Assembly (NCBI GenBank): GCA_900551205.1
Contig: URUW01000018.1
Location: 1 to 14,675 of the forward strand
Length of the DNA stretch: 14,675 nucleotides
DNA from: an uncultured Collinsella sp.
GTDB taxonomy: Bacteria > Actinomycetota > Coriobacteriia > Coriobacteriales > Coriobacteriaceae
Direction of reading: 5' to 3'
The notes under the pieces were generated by a model. The model was not told the origin of the DNA and did no database searches. It saw nothing but the letters and a program-made list of their open reading frames with translations. A program made the translations under genes and the position numbers. Shown one piece after another: positions 13,290 through 14,675 of the stretch (the stretch's first letter is position 1; each line of letters starts with the position of its first letter).

Positions 13290-13525
13290 GTATCGATGGG
13301 GTTTAATAATCCTCTCGCCTGCTCGCCCCATCCTCTCGCCGTCTGTATTCATACGCGTGCCGAAAGGTGTGCATGGATGGGCGGCTGCAAGGGTAGGGTG
13401 GTGGCATAGGACATTTGGAGGGTGAGTCGGCTCGGCTGCCGACCATGCTGCTCCTGGGACGGCACCGACCGCGAACTCTCCCCGTTGGCGTCGCGCATTG
13501 CGCGCGGCCCTGCAAGGAGGTCATC
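13290..13525 (+). other. Structured spacer/leader before the EF-G-like gene
   Basis: This 236-base stretch has no full gene. It holds a direct repeat ATCCTCTCGCC (13309-13319 and 13330-13340). A seven-residue mini-ORF (13373-13396, MDGRLQG) has AAAGG five bases ahead. There is a perfect 6-bp hairpin GTCGGC/GCCGAC (13426-13443), and a CGCGC/GCGCG hairpin (13492-13504) lies just before the ribosome site of the next gene. No confident promoter box is seen, and no riboswitch class I know fits. It may be a transcribed leader. Confidence 0.4.
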
Positions 13526-14675
13526 ATGGGTGCTCCCAAGACCGGTAACGTAAGGAACGTGGTGCTCGTAGGCCAAGGCGGGGTGGGCAAGACTTCACTC
13601 GCCGAGGCCATGCTCCACCTTTCCGGCAAGACCGCCCGCCTGGGCGGCCACGACGGCACCAAGCCCACGCTCGACTATGACCCCGAAGAGGTCAAGCGTG
13701 CATTTTCCATCTCGACGACCATTGCGCCGATAGACTGGAAGGGCGCGCGCATCAATGTGCTCGATGCCCCGTGCTATCCCGATTTTATCGGCGACGCCTA
13801 TGCCGCGATGAGCGTCTGCGAGACGGCTCTGTTTGTGGTCGACGCCGAGGCCGGCCCGCAGCCTACAACGGTTAAACTCTGGTATGCCGCCGAGGACCTG
13901 CGTCTGGCGCGTGCGGTGTTTGTAAACCGCCTGTCGCGCTCCGAGGCCAGCTTTGCGACCACGATGGACCTGCTGCAGGAGCGCTTTGGCACGCGCTTGG
14001 GCGCCGTGACCCTGGGCTGGGGCGAGGGCGAGGACTTTGACGGCATCATCGACCTGGTGCGCATGAAGGCACGCCACTGTAACGGCGCCGAGGCCGTTGA
14101 GTCGGAGATTCCCGAGGAGTATCGTGCCCAGGCCGAGGAAGCCCATGACCATCTGTGCGAGCTGGTGGCCGAGGCTGACGACGAACTGATGATGAAGTAC
14201 TTGGAAGGCGAGGAGACGCTGACGCAGGAGGAGCTCGAGGGCCTGCTGTCGAAGGCGATTGCCGAGCGCATCTTTGTGCCGGTCTTTGCGGGCGATTGCA
14301 TTAAGGAGCAGGGCGTCAACTCGCTGATGGACGACATCGCCACGTACTTCCCGGCGCCGACGGACTACGGTGAGATGCCGCTCATCGACGGCGATTCGCT
14401 CAAGATCTCGAGCGATGACGACCGCCCGGTGGCGTTTGTGTTTAAGACCCTGGCCGATCCGCAGCAGGGTCGTATCAGCTTTATCAAGGTGCTGACGGGC
14501 ACGCTTGAGCCGGGCCTTGAGCTGGTCAATGCGCGCACGCGCAAGGGCGAGCGTCTGGCTCACCTGTATGTGATGTGCGGCCGCGACATGACCGAAGTCG
14601 GTCACGCCTATGCCGGCGATATTATCGTGGCGCCCAAGCTGGCTGCCGAGACGGGCGATACGCTCTCCATTACCG
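13526..14675 (+). CDS. EF-G-like translation-factor GTPase (partial, runs off the window)
   Basis: The first 383 residues are visible and the frame is open to the window edge. The protein begins as a translation-factor GTPase: P-loop GQGGVGKT (16-23), switch-I region around FSISTTIAPIDW (60-71), then DAPCYPDFIGD (80-90) at the G3 site. After the GTPase domain comes a beta-barrel domain II (from about 290, DRPVAFVFKTLADPQQGRIS onward). This matches the EF-G paralogue group (FusA2/EF-G2-like, also related to TetM-type ribosomal protection proteins), whose role is not settled. Two GTPase motifs are unusual: G3 is DAPC instead of DTPG, and G4 is NRLS instead of NKMD. AAGGAGG (13514-13520) five bases ahead fixes the ATG at 13526. 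This is not the housekeeping EF-G: there is no str operon context and the motifs are degenerate. Confidence 0.88.
   Translation, partial: MGAPKTGNVRNVVLVGQGGVGKTSLAEAMLHLSGKTARLGGHDGTKPTLDYDPEEVKRAFSISTTIAPIDWKGARINVLDAPCYPDFIGDAYAAMSVCETALFVVDAEAGPQPTTVKLWYAAEDLRLARAVFVNRLSRSEASFATTMDLLQERFGTRLGAVTLGWGEGEDFDGIIDLVRMKARHCNGAEAVESEIPEEYRAQAEEAHDHLCELVAEADDELMMKYLEGEETLTQEELEGLLSKAIAERIFVPVFAGDCIKEQGVNSLMDDIATYFPAPTDYGEMPLIDGDSLKISSDDDRPVAFVFKTLADPQQGRISFIKVLTGTLEPGLELVNARTRKGERLAHLYVMCGRDMTEVGHAYAGDIIVAPKLAAETGDTLSIT

Noticed and set aside
13370..13525. A riboswitch (M-box, cobalamin, c-di-AMP) before the EF-G-like gene
   Set aside because: GGGTGAG and GCTGCT fragments recall the M-box, but the conserved core order and the ATGGGTCAAC-like part are missing; no other class fits.
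13422..13550. GTG-initiated 42-codon frame overlapping the start of the EF-G-like gene
   Set aside because: The GGAGG lies directly against the GTG, too close to work, and the frame shows no recognisable family.
13595..14605. 336-codon minus-strand open frame over the EF-G-like gene
   Set aside because: The plus strand encodes clear GTPase motifs with an ideal ribosome site. The antisense frame is a by-product of GC-rich codon use.

Overview
The window looks like the chromosome of a high-GC actinobacterium of the class Coriobacteriia, most likely Collinsella or a close relative. This is an inference from coding style, the tilS-hpt-ftsH block and overall family resemblance; no database was searched. 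Most of the window is ordinary core gene content. The interest lies in one broken reading frame and in several structured intergenic regions.

Layout. 1-33 is the terminator of a gene outside the window. 98-565 (minus) is an unrecognised, hydrophilic, tail-anchored protein in a relatively AT-rich stretch, divergent from an Hsp20 small heat-shock protein (841-1272). A shared hairpin terminator separates hsp20 from a convergent YycJ/WalJ-type metallo-beta-lactamase-fold hydrolase (1354-2163, minus). That gene is divergent from the conserved block tilS - hpt - ftsH (2212-6589). hpt and the natural ftsH start lie 1 nt apart, but the ftsH frame carries an in-frame TGA at codon 23. A PLP aminotransferase (6769-7959) and a YcdX-like PHP-domain phosphoesterase (8119-8940) follow, each with its own TACAAT -10 box and terminator. 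A convergent RlmD/RumA-type rRNA uracil methyltransferase (9019-10467, minus) comes next. A complete polar amino-acid ABC importer (binding protein, permease, ATPase; 10807-13228) is transcribed away from it. The window ends inside an EF-G-like translation-factor GTPase (13526 onward).

How the genes work together. TilS (lysidine in tRNA-Ile), RlmD (m5U in 23S rRNA) and the EF-G-like GTPase belong to translation. Hpt salvages purines. FtsH and Hsp20 handle membrane and cytosolic protein quality control. The ABC importer brings in amino acids, and the aminotransferase could feed on the same pool, although nothing in the sequence links the two.

Intergenic structure. Three large, mutually different inverted repeats stand out: a perfect 26-bp-arm palindrome after ftsH (6647-6710), a 139-bp nested palindrome between the divergent rlmD and ABC promoters (10576-10714), and a 95-bp nested hairpin between the binding-protein and permease genes (11672-11766). 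The ABC promoter also carries three copies of TAAAGTG, two of them forming a perfect 10-bp inverted repeat around the transcription start, which looks like an operator. I saw no tRNA, rRNA, CRISPR array, transposase or phage gene.
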